Of a DNA stretch of 7,367 bases, positions 1-6,657 are shown in pieces. Origin of the DNA: Tangfeifania sp. (lineage in GTDB: Bacteria > Bacteroidota > Bacteroidia > Bacteroidales > Prolixibacteraceae); assembly GCA_018400515.1 (NCBI GenBank), contig JAGYMR010000134.1:1-7367 (forward strand), read 5' to 3'. Both the position numbers and the translations under genes were made by a program. Below the pieces are notes generated by a model, which saw nothing but the letters and a program-made list of their open reading frames with translations, was not told the origin of the DNA and did no database searches. Each line of letters begins with the position of its first letter. The first letter of the stretch is position 1.

Positions 1-54
1 ATAACTGTTTTCAGGTTCCCCGCTTTACTCCTTCAACGATCGAAAAAAGGTCAC

Positions 55-84
55 CAAAATTAGTAATAATTTATTAACAATCAA
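55..84 (-). promoter_or_regulatory. Candidate Bacteroidota promoter firing leftward
   Basis: Read on the minus strand, bases 84-82 are TTG, followed by a 19-base spacer and then TAATTTTG at 62-55. This matches the Bacteroidota housekeeping pattern (TTG at -33, TAnnTTTG at -7, spacer of about 19-21) without a mismatch. Transcription would start near base 48 and run out of the left edge. Minus-strand bases 34-28 read GAAGGAG, but no start codon follows within the window, so the driven gene would begin further left. The region is AT-rich, so a chance match is possible. Confidence 0.4.
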
Positions 85-491
85 GCGTATGTAGCGAAGG
101 AAAAAAAATTGTATCACGGAAAGGGGGGTGGGCTAATAATTTAAGTTGTTGGATATTAGTTTTTTTGAATTTTTGATTTTAGAAGTGCCTGGCTAAAATT
201 TATTGAATTTAAATAGGGGAATAACTTTTAAAAAAAGTCTACCGGGGAAAACTATATTTTTTGTTTTTCTTTTAGCTGGTTGTCACCGGGAAATTTTCGG
301 GAAGTTCCCCGTTTTCTGAATTTATCCCGATTTGCCGCTGCAGGAACATTTTTGTGGTTCACCGGCCCGGGAGGCCGCTTTTGGCCGGGGCATTTTACTG
401 TTTTTTTCAGGGAAGGTTTTTCAGGAAGGGGGCGTTTGAAAAAGCATTTGCATCGATTTATTATTACTTTTGGTCTTCCAATAAATCGTGC
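85..491 (+). other. Non-coding leader upstream of the TonB-dependent receptor
   Basis: This stretch of about 400 bases holds no gene I can support. The first part (85-260) is very AT-rich with runs of A and T. The second part (about 270-440) is GC-richer with several short inverted repeats. An open frame joins 354 to the receptor in phase, but its translation is rich in Phe, Gly and Arg, resembles no protein start, and would bury the receptor's signal peptide, so I treat it as leader. A weak -7-like box TAACTTTT lies at 222-229 (7 of 8 matches), with TTG at 203-205 but a spacer of only 16. Where the receptor transcript starts is therefore open. Confidence 0.5.
362..388 (+). promoter_or_regulatory. 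GC-rich hairpin in the receptor leader
   Basis: CCGGCC at 362-367 pairs exactly with GGCCGG at 383-388, with a 15-base loop that can itself pair partly (GGCC at 373-376). A broken T-rich stretch follows at 392-407, including seven T in a row at 401-407. That layout resembles a weak intrinsic terminator or attenuator ahead of the receptor, but the T run begins 12 bases after the stem, which is far for a working terminator. The structure is visible; a function is only inference. Confidence 0.25.
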
Positions 492-492
492 A
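449..492 (+). promoter_or_regulatory. Inverted repeat / hairpin abutting the receptor start codon
   Basis: CGATTTATT at 454-462 is the exact reverse complement of AATAAATCG at 480-488. With T453 bulged, TGCA at 449-452 also pairs with TGCA at 489-492, giving a 13-bp stem around a 17-base loop. The last paired base is the A of the ATG at 492. The bases where a ribosome would first contact the message thus lie in the 3' arm and loop. It could be an RNA switch over translation initiation, or in DNA an operator for a dimeric regulator. The pairing is seen directly; the role is inferred. Confidence 0.45.
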
Positions 493-2819
493 TGTTTTTT
501 AGAAAAGTCCTATTAATACTCGCATTTTTTGCATTGACAGGAGTGATCCGGGCGCAATCGACGTATGTTTTAAGCGGGACGATAACCGACACGGAGACCG
601 GTGAAAGTTTAGCCGGGGCTACGGTGGTTGTGGAGGGCATGCCCGGGACCGGAGCTGTATCCAACAGTTACGGGTTTTATTCCCTGACGCTTCCTGCAGG
701 GAAGCACCGGTTTAGCGTCCGGTTCATAGGCTATGAAACTCTTCGTGTTCAAATGGATATTCAGGAGAACCAAAAGCGGAATTTCGGACTCAACGAAAAG
801 AACTATGAACTGGGCAATGTTGTTGTGAGCGGGGAGCGGGGTGATGAAAATGTCACTTCGCTCGATATGGGCAATATAAAGATGGATCCCGGTCAGATCG
901 AGAGCATTCCTGTAATTTTTGGCGAGCCCGATGTGTTGAAGACGCTGCAACTGACTCCCGGGGTAAAACCTGCGGGGGAGGGGAATTCGGGGTTTTATGT
1001 CCGGGGAGGGGGCATTGACCAGAATCTGATTCTGCTCGATGAGGCACCGGTTTATAATGCCTCCCATCTGCTGGGATTTTTTTCGGTTTTTAATTCCGAA
1101 GCATTAAAGAATGCCCGCCTTCTTAAAGGATCCATTCCTGCCGAATTTGGTGGGCGTGCTTCCTCGGTCCTCGACATTCAGATGAAAGAGGGGAACCTCA
1201 AAGATTTTGGTGTAAGCGGCAACCTGGGGCTTATTTCATCGAACCTGACCCTTGAAGGACCCCTGGTGAAAGAAAAAAGCTCTTTCATGCTCAGCGGCCG
1301 GCGGACCTATGCCGATTTATTTCTCAACTTTTCGGGGGAAGAAGCGTTGCGGGAAACCCACCTCTATTTTTACGATCTGAATTTTAAAACCAATTACAAG
1401 ATCAACAGTAATAACCGCATTTTCCTTTCGGCCTATATGGGACGCGATGATTTCGGGTATAAAAATGAGTTTGGTTTTGACTGGGGCAGCGTTACGGGCA
1501 CCCTGCGCTGGAACCGGATTTTTGGCGACCGGCTTTTTTCCAACACCACACTCATTTACAGCAACTACTCTTACGATATTTCCATCATGCAGAACCTGGA
1601 TGTGGAGATCCGCTCGGAGATCGGGGATTTTAATCTGAAACACGATTTTTCTTTTTATCTCAATCCCCAAAACACCCTGAAGTTTGGTGGAAATATCATC
1701 CACCATCAGGTATTGCCCGGTGATATAACCGTAAATGCAGATGCCGGCTTCAATCCACCGGAAGGCATTGCCAGAAGAAAAGCATTGGAGTGGGGGGCTT
1801 ATTTTTCGAACAACCAGCGCATTTCCGAAAAGCTGAAGTTGTATTACGGGATTCGCGGATCTTTTTTCAGCAATTTGGGTCCCGGCGAGTTTTATCTTTT
1901 TGATGCCACCGGGGCATTGTCAGACACCCTGCAGCTGACGCGCACTAAAATTTTTAAAACCCAGGGCGGTCTTGCTCCGCGTTTGGGCATCAACCTGTTG
2001 TTGAACGAAAAAAATTCGGTCAAGGCCTCCTACAACCGGATGTACCAGTTCCTGCATCTGTTGTCAAACACCACCACGACCACCCCCACCGATTTATGGC
2101 TGCCCAGCAGCAACAATGTGAAGCCCAAGATTGCCGACCAGGTTTCCCTGGGCTATTACCGGAACTTCCGTGAAAATGAGTTTGAATCATCGCTGGAGGT
2201 TTATTATAAAAATTTTCAGAACCTGATCGATTATAAAAACGGGGCCGATTTGATCTTTAACTCCACCGTGGAGGCGGAGCTGGTTTTTGGCAGGGGATGG
2301 GCCTACGGTGCCGAATGGATGCTGAAGCGTAATTTCGGCCGGCTCAGCGGATGGTTGAGTTATACCTGGTCGAAGACCATGCGGCAATTTGATGCCATTA
2401 ATAACGGAGATCCCTATCCCGCCCGCCACGACCGGACCCATGATATTTCTGTCGTGGGAATGTACGACCTCCTTCCCGGCCTGCGGCTTTCGGCAAGCTG
2501 GGTCTACTATACCGGCAATGCCGTGACCTTTCCAAGCGGGAAATATGAAATTGAGGGAGAACCCATCAGTTATTATACTGAAAGGAACGGTTACCGGATG
2601 CCTGACTACCACCGGCTGGATCTGGGATTGGTCTGGCAGCGGAAAAAAAACCGGAAATTTGAATCGAGCTGGACCTTTTCGGTGTATAACGCCTATGCCC
2701 GCGAAAATGCCTATTTTATTGATTTCCGCGAAAAAGAGGATCAGCCGGGTGTGATGGAGGCGGTGCAAATATCCTTGTTCCGGGCCATTCCTTCCCTGAG
2801 TTACCGGTTTAAATTTTGA
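492..2819 (+). CDS. TonB-dependent outer-membrane receptor with carboxypeptidase-regulatory-like domain
   Basis: Outer-membrane gated channel that takes up a substrate using energy passed on by TonB-ExbB-ExbD. I start it at the ATG at 492 (775 aa) because this gives a clean signal peptide: FFRK, a hydrophobic core LLILAFFAL, and cleavage near IRAQ at residues 19-22. A longer in-frame start at 354 would bury this signal behind 46 unlikely residues. Residues 24-100 form a CarboxypepD_reg-like beta domain (YVLSGTITD, YGFYSLTLPAG). The plug spans about 110-235 with VLKTLQLTPGV, GFYVRGGG, NLILLDEAPVYN and AEFGGRASSVLDI. The rest is the beta-barrel, ending in the strand LSYRFKF with terminal Phe. 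It is shorter than typical SusC proteins (about 1000 aa) and is of the kind found beside DUF4249 genes, as here. The substrate cannot be read from sequence. No Shine-Dalgarno is evident; a hairpin adjoins the start. Confidence 0.93.
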   Translation: MFFRKVLLILAFFALTGVIRAQSTYVLSGTITDTETGESLAGATVVVEGMPGTGAVSNSYGFYSLTLPAGKHRFSVRFIGYETLRVQMDIQENQKRNFGLNEKNYELGNVVVSGERGDENVTSLDMGNIKMDPGQIESIPVIFGEPDVLKTLQLTPGVKPAGEGNSGFYVRGGGIDQNLILLDEAPVYNASHLLGFFSVFNSEALKNARLLKGSIPAEFGGRASSVLDIQMKEGNLKDFGVSGNLGLISSNLTLEGPLVKEKSSFMLSGRRTYADLFLNFSGEEALRETHLYFYDLNFKTNYKINSNNRIFLSAYMGRDDFGYKNEFGFDWGSVTGTLRWNRIFGDRLFSNTTLIYSNYSYDISIMQNLDVEIRSEIGDFNLKHDFSFYLNPQNTLKFGGNIIHHQVLPGDITVNADAGFNPPEGIARRKALEWGAYFSNNQRISEKLKLYYGIRGSFFSNLGPGEFYLFDATGALSDTLQLTRTKIFKTQGGLAPRLGINLLLNEKNSVKASYNRMYQFLHLLSNTTTTTPTDLWLPSSNNVKPKIADQVSLGYYRNFRENEFESSLEVYYKNFQNLIDYKNGADLIFNSTVEAELVFGRGWAYGAEWMLKRNFGRLSGWLSYTWSKTMRQFDAINNGDPYPARHDRTHDISVVGMYDLLPGLRLSASWVYYTGNAVTFPSGKYEIEGEPISYYTERNGYRMPDYHRLDLGLVWQRKKNRKFESSWTFSVYNAYARENAYFIDFREKEDQPGVMEAVQISLFRAIPSLSYRFKF

Positions 2820-2864
2820 AAAAAGGGAATGGAAAGCTGTAAAAGAATTAAAAGACAATGACTT

Positions 2865-3656
2865 ATGAGAGATCTGCTTCACTTGTTCCTTTTTTTGTTC
2901 CTGTTTTCGGCTTGCGAAAAAGTGATCGATGTGGATTTGAACGAAGCCAATCCGGCGGTGGTTATTGGGGGGAACCTCAGTTTTTCCGGTGGGGCGGAGG
3001 TGAAGATCTCCCGCACAGGGAGTTATTTCGGTGCCGGTTCCATGGAAAAAGTATCCGGCGCCGAAGTCATTTTGCAGTATTCTTCGGGGAAGCAGGTTCG
3101 AATCAATGAAACAGAACCGGGGTGGTATAAAAAAGAAGAGCTGGTGATTGGCACCGGCATAGAGTACCAACTGACCGTAACGGTTGACGGGACCGCCTAT
3201 CGCGCTTCCTCCACCATGAACCCTGTTGTGCCCATTGATTCGATCGGTTATGCCTATTTTGAGGGGATCTTATTTTTTGATGAGGGCTACCGGGTGAAAC
3301 TTTTTTTCCCGGATCCTCCCCGGAAAGAAAATTTTTACCGGATCAAAGTGTATAAAAACGGAGAGCTGGAAAACAGGGTCGAAGATCTGATCGTTTTTGA
3401 TGACAGCGGCATTGAGGGGCGTTTTGTGGAGGTCACCATGCGGGGGCAGGTATTTGCACCGGGCGACACCGCCCGTGTGGAACTGATCTCTATTGACCAA
3501 CCCGCTTTTGATTATTTTTCCAACCTCCGCGATATCGCTAACAACAACCCGGGCTCTCCTGCACCCGCCAATCCCCCGTCCAATTTTTCCAATGGCGCCC
3601 TGGGCTATTTCTCAGCCTGGTCGTGCGATTCAAAAACCATTGTTATTGAGCCGTAA
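2865..3656 (+). CDS. DUF4249 family lipoprotein, partner of the upstream TonB-dependent receptor
   Basis: Predicted outer-membrane lipoprotein of 263 aa. An in-frame TGA at 2859-2861 lies just before the ATG, so the start is certain. The N-terminus is a short lipoprotein signal with lipobox FSAC and lipidated Cys17. The mature start, CEKVIDVDLNEA followed by VVIGGNLS, and the C-terminal stretch NPPSNFSNGALGYFSAWS with SKTIVIEP are hallmarks I associate with DUF4249. Between them are beta-rich segments, including EVKISRTGSYF and IEYQLTVTVDG. The gene begins 45 bases after the receptor with no terminator between, so the two are probably co-transcribed. The biochemical role of DUF4249 is unknown; by position it resembles the lipoprotein partners of receptors such as SusD, though it is not a SusD homologue. 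The residues after Cys17 (E-K-V-I-D) contain a lysine but not the KDE-type surface-export signal seen in the fucosidase, so surface exposure is uncertain. Confidence 0.88.
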   Translation: MRDLLHLFLFLFLFSACEKVIDVDLNEANPAVVIGGNLSFSGGAEVKISRTGSYFGAGSMEKVSGAEVILQYSSGKQVRINETEPGWYKKEELVIGTGIEYQLTVTVDGTAYRASSTMNPVVPIDSIGYAYFEGILFFDEGYRVKLFFPDPPRKENFYRIKVYKNGELENRVEDLIVFDDSGIEGRFVEVTMRGQVFAPGDTARVELISIDQPAFDYFSNLRDIANNNPGSPAPANPPSNFSNGALGYFSAWSCDSKTIVIEP

Positions 3657-3741
3657 GATTTTGCCGGAACCTTTTGGGGATATTCCTTTCCTGTCAGAGC
3701 CACCGGATTTTTCGCGATTTTTTCAATATGCTGCTTTGCTG

Positions 3742-3759
3742 GTTCCTGAAGTTCCTGAA
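3742..3759 (+). repeat. Two tandem copies of GTTCCTGAA
   Basis: The 9-base unit GTTCCTGAA occurs at 3742-3750 and again directly at 3751-3759 with no mismatch. It lies just upstream of CCGGGGGAACACCGG (3763-3777), in which GGAAC can pair back to GTTCC of either copy. Two copies are too few to call a satellite; it may be a slippage product or part of a folded repeat element. Confidence 0.5.
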
Positions 3760-3785
3760 ATGCCGGGGGAACACCGGCCTGTTCA

Positions 3786-3805
3786 GCTCCCTGTTTGACG
3801 GGAGC
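3786..3805 (+). repeat. Perfect 6-bp GC hairpin
   Basis: GCTCCC at 3786-3791 pairs exactly with GGGAGC at 3800-3805 around the 8-base loop TGTTTGAC. CCG at 3776-3778 can further pair with CGG at 3806-3808 across an internal loop. No T run follows, so it is not an intrinsic terminator for the DUF4249 gene. It may belong to the same structured element as the larger inverted repeat further right. Confidence 0.4.
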
Positions 3806-3916
3806 CGGATATGAAGTTCCGCCGAAGGATGGTGCACCTCCCGCAGAAACGAAATGCTGCTGGGTTTTCTGAAAGATTCGGCCTTTCTTTTCCGCCCTGA
3901 ATCCGTTCAATTTTTT

Positions 3917-3924
3917 TACATTTG
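3917..3924 (+). promoter_or_regulatory. Candidate -7 box for the fucosidase gene
   Basis: TACATTTG matches the Bacteroidota -7 consensus TAnnTTTG exactly. No TTG is present at the expected distance of 19-21 bases upstream, where the sequence is pyrimidine-rich instead. If used, the transcript would start near 3931 and carry a leader of about 120 bases that includes the inverted repeat at 3936-3990. This is a single-box match and therefore weak. Confidence 0.25.
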
Positions 3925-3935
3925 GAAAGAATTCC

Positions 3936-3990
3936 CCGGCAGGGAGCGTAGCGGTGTTTGTTCGGACCAGCAGGGGGCATGCCCTGCCGG
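3936..3990. repeat. REP-like inverted repeat
   Basis: CCGGCAGGG at 3936-3944 is the exact reverse complement of CCCTGCCGG at 3982-3990, with 37 bases between. A nested palindrome, GGGCATGCCC, sits at 3975-3984, so the right arm can fold in two alternative ways (CAGGG at 3971-3975 also pairs with CCCTG at 3982-3986). GC-rich arms in a gap between genes are typical of dispersed palindromic repeats, but only one copy lies in this window, so calling it dispersed is inference. Confidence 0.4.
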
Positions 3991-4051
3991 CAACAGCCAA
4001 AATCCGCACCGGGGGATACGAAATGCCCGATAACCAGTAAAAACGATTCAT

Positions 4052-6493
4052 ATGATTAAACTGCTTTTTCTAAAGGTATCCAATGGAATTCGCATGTATT
4101 TGAACTTTTTTTTTGGGTTTAAATATTTTACATGCTCATTTCATAGGGGTTTAAAATTTAAAGTCTTTTTGATTGTTGTATTTTCCGCGCTGTTAATTAA
4201 CGGGTGTTCAACCAAAGATGAGCCTTCTGCTCCGGAATACCGGTTGTGGTATGACGAACCCGCTGAGAAATGGCTGGAGGCGCTGCCGGTGGGCAATGGC
4301 CGGCTGGGAGCCATGGTTTTCGGCGATCCTGAGGAGGAACGCATTCAGTTGAATGAAGAGAGTTTGTGGGCCGGGGCTCCTGTAAACAATAACAACCCCG
4401 GAGCCCTGAAACATTTGCCGGAAATCCGCCGGCTGATTTTTGAAGGGGAATACAAGGAGGCCTACCAAATGGCGAATAATCACCTGCTGGGCACGCCTCC
4501 CAGGGTCCGTTCCTACCAGACCTTCGGGGATCTGTTTTTGCATTATTCATGGGACCGCCCGGTTCAGGATTATAAAAGGGAACTCGATTTGAATGCCGGG
4601 ATTGTCACCACGAGCTATCGGGCCGGAGAGAATCGAATGAAACAGGAGGTTTTTTCTTCCGCTCCTGCCGACTTGATAGCCCTGCGCCTTTCCGGTACCG
4701 CTCCTTTTGATGTGGACCTGGAACTGAAAAGGGAAAAGGATGCGGAAGTTTGGGTGGTGCCGGACGGGAAACTGGTCATGAACGGGCAGATCATCGATCC
4801 GGAGGACTCCCTGCGCGGGCCGGACGGTGCCCACATGCGGTTTTCCGCCGTTGCCCGTGTCATTAATGAGGGGGGCGCTATCGAAAAAGAGGAAGGCCGC
4901 CTGGCTTGCCGTGGGGTGGATGCCCTGACCGTTTACCTGACCGGTGCAACGAATTACGAACTTGATAAATTGGATTTTTCGGATGAACTGGATCCCCAGG
5001 GGATATGTGAATCCATTCTCAACGGGGTAGCCGGAAAATCTTTTACGGAGGTGAAAGAAGTCCATGTAGCCGATCACCGGGAGCTGTTTGACCGGGTATC
5101 GCTGACCCTGGGTCCCGACACCCTGCAGGATTTGCCGACCGACGAGCGGCTGAAGCGGGTAAAGGGAGGAGCCATCGATAACGGACTGATAGCCACCTAT
5201 TTTCAGTATGGCCGTTACCTGTTAATGGGCTCTTCCCGCAAGCCGGGCCGGTTGCCGGCCAACCTCCAGGGAATATGGAACAAGGAGTTCAATGCCCCCT
5301 GGAATGCTGATTTTCATACCAACATCAATTTGCAGATGAACTATTGGCCGGCAGAGGTGTGTAATCTTTCCGAAACCAGTCGGGTGCTCGCCGGGTTCAT
5401 GGAAGAGCTGGCGGTACCGGGAGGTGTCACCGCCCGCGAGATGTATGGCACCGGGGGGTGGACAATGCACCATCTGACCGATCCCTTCGGACGTACCGGC
5501 GTTGCCGACGGGGTTTGGGGAATCACTCCCCTCGACGGTCCCTGGATGATGTTTCCGCTTTACCGCCATTACCTGTTCACCCGGGATAAGGAATACCTTC
5601 AACGGATATATCCCCTCCTGAAAGGATCTGCTGAGTTCGTTGCCGGCTTTTTGGTGGAGTCCCCCGAAGGGTATCTGGTATCCAATCCTTCCCATTCCCC
5701 GGAGAACACCTTTTATGTGCCCGGAACCCATCAACAGGAGACCTCGATGCTGACTTATGCTGCCACCACCGATATCCAGATCATCCGGGGGTTGTTTGAC
5801 ATGGTGCAGGAAGCAGCACAGGTACTCGGCCGTGACCCTGAATTCGTGGAAAAGATCGAAGGCATCCGGGAGCAGTTGCCTCCGGTCCGGATCGGTGAAA
5901 ACGGAACCATTCAGGAGTGGATTCATGATTACGAAGAGGTGGAAGTGGGGCACCGGCATATGTCTCATTTGCTGGGACTTTACCCCCTGGCACAGATCAC
6001 GGAAGCAACGCCTGAACTTTTTGAGGCTGCCCGGAAAACCATTGAGCGCAGGTTGCAGCGTGGGGGAGGGCATACAGGCTGGAGCCGTGCCTGGATCGTG
6101 AATTTTTATGCCCGTCTGCACGACGGGGAAGAGGCATGGTACCACCTTCAGGAATTGCTGGCCAAATCGACGCTTACCAACTTATTTGATACTCATCCGC
6201 CTTTCCAGATCGACGGGAACTTTGGGGGAACAGCCGGAATTGCTGAAATTTTATTGCAGTCCCACAACGGGGTGATCCGATTGCTTCCGGCCCTTCCTGC
6301 CGCCTGGGACGAAGGCCACGTAACCGGGCTCAGGGCCCGTGGCGGGTTTGAGTGCGAAATCGCCTGGATGGATGGAAAGCTGACCCGAGCTGTGATTCGC
6401 TCGGAGAAAGGCGGCCAGGTGCCGGTGCGGTATGGTACGGAAGAATTCCGGGTGGATCTGAAACCGGGGGAAGTTTTTGTTTATGAACCTTAA
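4052..6493 (+). CDS. GH95 alpha-L-fucosidase, probable surface lipoprotein
   Basis: Inverting glycoside hydrolase of family GH95, whose usual activity is release of terminal alpha-1,2-linked L-fucose from glycans. The 813 aa match the family's usual length. Residues 63-310 are the N-terminal beta domain (LPVGNGRLGAMVFG, QLNEESLWAG, YQTFGDLFL). The (alpha/alpha)6 catalytic domain follows, with LPANLQGIWN, HTNINLQMNYWPAE, SPENTFY, HRHMSHLLGLYP, GHTGWSRAW and FQIDGNFGG. About 735-813 form a C-terminal beta domain. By motif, N424 and N426, E551 (acid) and D721 correspond to the catalytic Asn421/Asn423, Glu566 and Asp766 known in Bifidobacterium bifidum AfcA, so it should be active. Lipobox LLINGC places the lipidated Cys at residue 52; STKDEPS after it resembles the Bacteroidota surface-export signal. 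The signal core starts only near residue 34, so the true start may be the ATG at 4094 (Cys at 38). No Shine-Dalgarno supports either. Some GH95 members act on L-galactose instead. Confidence 0.93.
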   Translation: MIKLLFLKVSNGIRMYLNFFFGFKYFTCSFHRGLKFKVFLIVVFSALLINGCSTKDEPSAPEYRLWYDEPAEKWLEALPVGNGRLGAMVFGDPEEERIQLNEESLWAGAPVNNNNPGALKHLPEIRRLIFEGEYKEAYQMANNHLLGTPPRVRSYQTFGDLFLHYSWDRPVQDYKRELDLNAGIVTTSYRAGENRMKQEVFSSAPADLIALRLSGTAPFDVDLELKREKDAEVWVVPDGKLVMNGQIIDPEDSLRGPDGAHMRFSAVARVINEGGAIEKEEGRLACRGVDALTVYLTGATNYELDKLDFSDELDPQGICESILNGVAGKSFTEVKEVHVADHRELFDRVSLTLGPDTLQDLPTDERLKRVKGGAIDNGLIATYFQYGRYLLMGSSRKPGRLPANLQGIWNKEFNAPWNADFHTNINLQMNYWPAEVCNLSETSRVLAGFMEELAVPGGVTAREMYGTGGWTMHHLTDPFGRTGVADGVWGITPLDGPWMMFPLYRHYLFTRDKEYLQRIYPLLKGSAEFVAGFLVESPEGYLVSNPSHSPENTFYVPGTHQQETSMLTYAATTDIQIIRGLFDMVQEAAQVLGRDPEFVEKIEGIREQLPPVRIGENGTIQEWIHDYEEVEVGHRHMSHLLGLYPLAQITEATPELFEAARKTIERRLQRGGGHTGWSRAWIVNFYARLHDGEEAWYHLQELLAKSTLTNLFDTHPPFQIDGNFGGTAGIAEILLQSHNGVIRLLPALPAAWDEGHVTGLRARGGFECEIAWMDGKLTRAVIRSEKGGQVPVRYGTEEFRVDLKPGEVFVYEP

Positions 6494-6500
6494 AAGAAAA

Positions 6501-6531
6501 AAAACCTGATGGTTGGAGAACCTCAGGTTTT
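6501..6531 (+). terminator. Hairpin terminator after the fucosidase gene
   Basis: AAAACCTGA at 6501-6509 pairs perfectly with TCAGGTTTT at 6523-6531. With T6510 bulged, GGTT at 6511-6514 pairs with AACC at 6519-6522, closing on the tetraloop GGAG, for 13 bp in all. An A-rich run precedes the stem and TTTT ends it, with more T-rich sequence at 6542-6565. It begins 8 bases after the stop codon, the position expected of an intrinsic terminator. The T tract is short, so termination may be incomplete. Confidence 0.7.
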
Positions 6532-6657
6532 CATAATGGTTGGTTTTGTAAGAAAATTTTTTGTTGTATTAGTATATTCTGTTAATTGGGAAAAGGTAAC
6601 CCTCCCGGAAGATTTTTTTTTGCTTTTCAAACATAAAACATACTCCCGTAATTTTTT

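Larger units (their letters stand above)
3657..4051 (+). other. Intergenic region rich in inverted and tandem repeats, no convincing gene
   Basis: This 395-base gap is clearly richer in G and C than the other gaps and holds several short repeats, listed separately. A minus-strand frame of 148 codons spans 4051-3605 and overlaps the end of the DUF4249 gene. It has no signal peptide or domain I recognise, and its reading includes the repeat arms, so I do not call it a gene. On the + strand, bases 3820-4040 can be read in short open segments broken by stops, which would also fit decayed sequence. I see no terminator with a proper T tract after the DUF4249 gene. The gap probably separates two transcription units. 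Confidence 0.55.

Noticed and set aside
354..491. In-frame GTG-start extension of the receptor by 46 residues
   Set aside because: It would hide a textbook signal peptide that begins at the ATG at 492, and the added residues look like translated leader, rich in Phe and Gly with no family resemblance.
280..516. 78-codon + strand frame in the leader
   Set aside because: It overlaps the start of the receptor in another frame, shows no domain or signal, and its composition follows the underlying GC-rich leader.
2858..3109. Alternative ATG at 2858, 83 codons
   Set aside because: It lies in another frame of the DUF4249 gene; the frame from 2865 gives a lipoprotein signal and family motifs through to the stop.
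2187..3170. 327-codon minus-strand frame across receptor end and DUF4249 start
   Set aside because: It is opposite two well-supported genes, has no recognisable domain and spans their junction; a mirror frame of GC-rich coding sequence.
3493..3798. 101-codon + strand frame at the end of DUF4249 and into the gap
   Set aside because: Its first half is out of frame within the conserved DUF4249 C-terminus, and the rest has no recognisable features.
5222..6145. 307-codon minus-strand frame inside the fucosidase
   Set aside because: It is antisense to the conserved catalytic domain of GH95; its length is explained by the codon use of the + strand gene.
492..6493. Reading the receptor, DUF4249 and fucosidase genes as a classic polysaccharide utilization locus
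   Set aside because: No SusD homologue, no sensor/regulator and no second carbohydrate enzyme is present, and a 395-base repeat-rich gap separates the fucosidase from the receptor pair.
6628..6635. Minus-strand TATGTTTG, an exact -7 box
   Set aside because: No TTG at the right spacing, and no minus-strand gene lies to its left; AT-rich sequence makes chance matches common.
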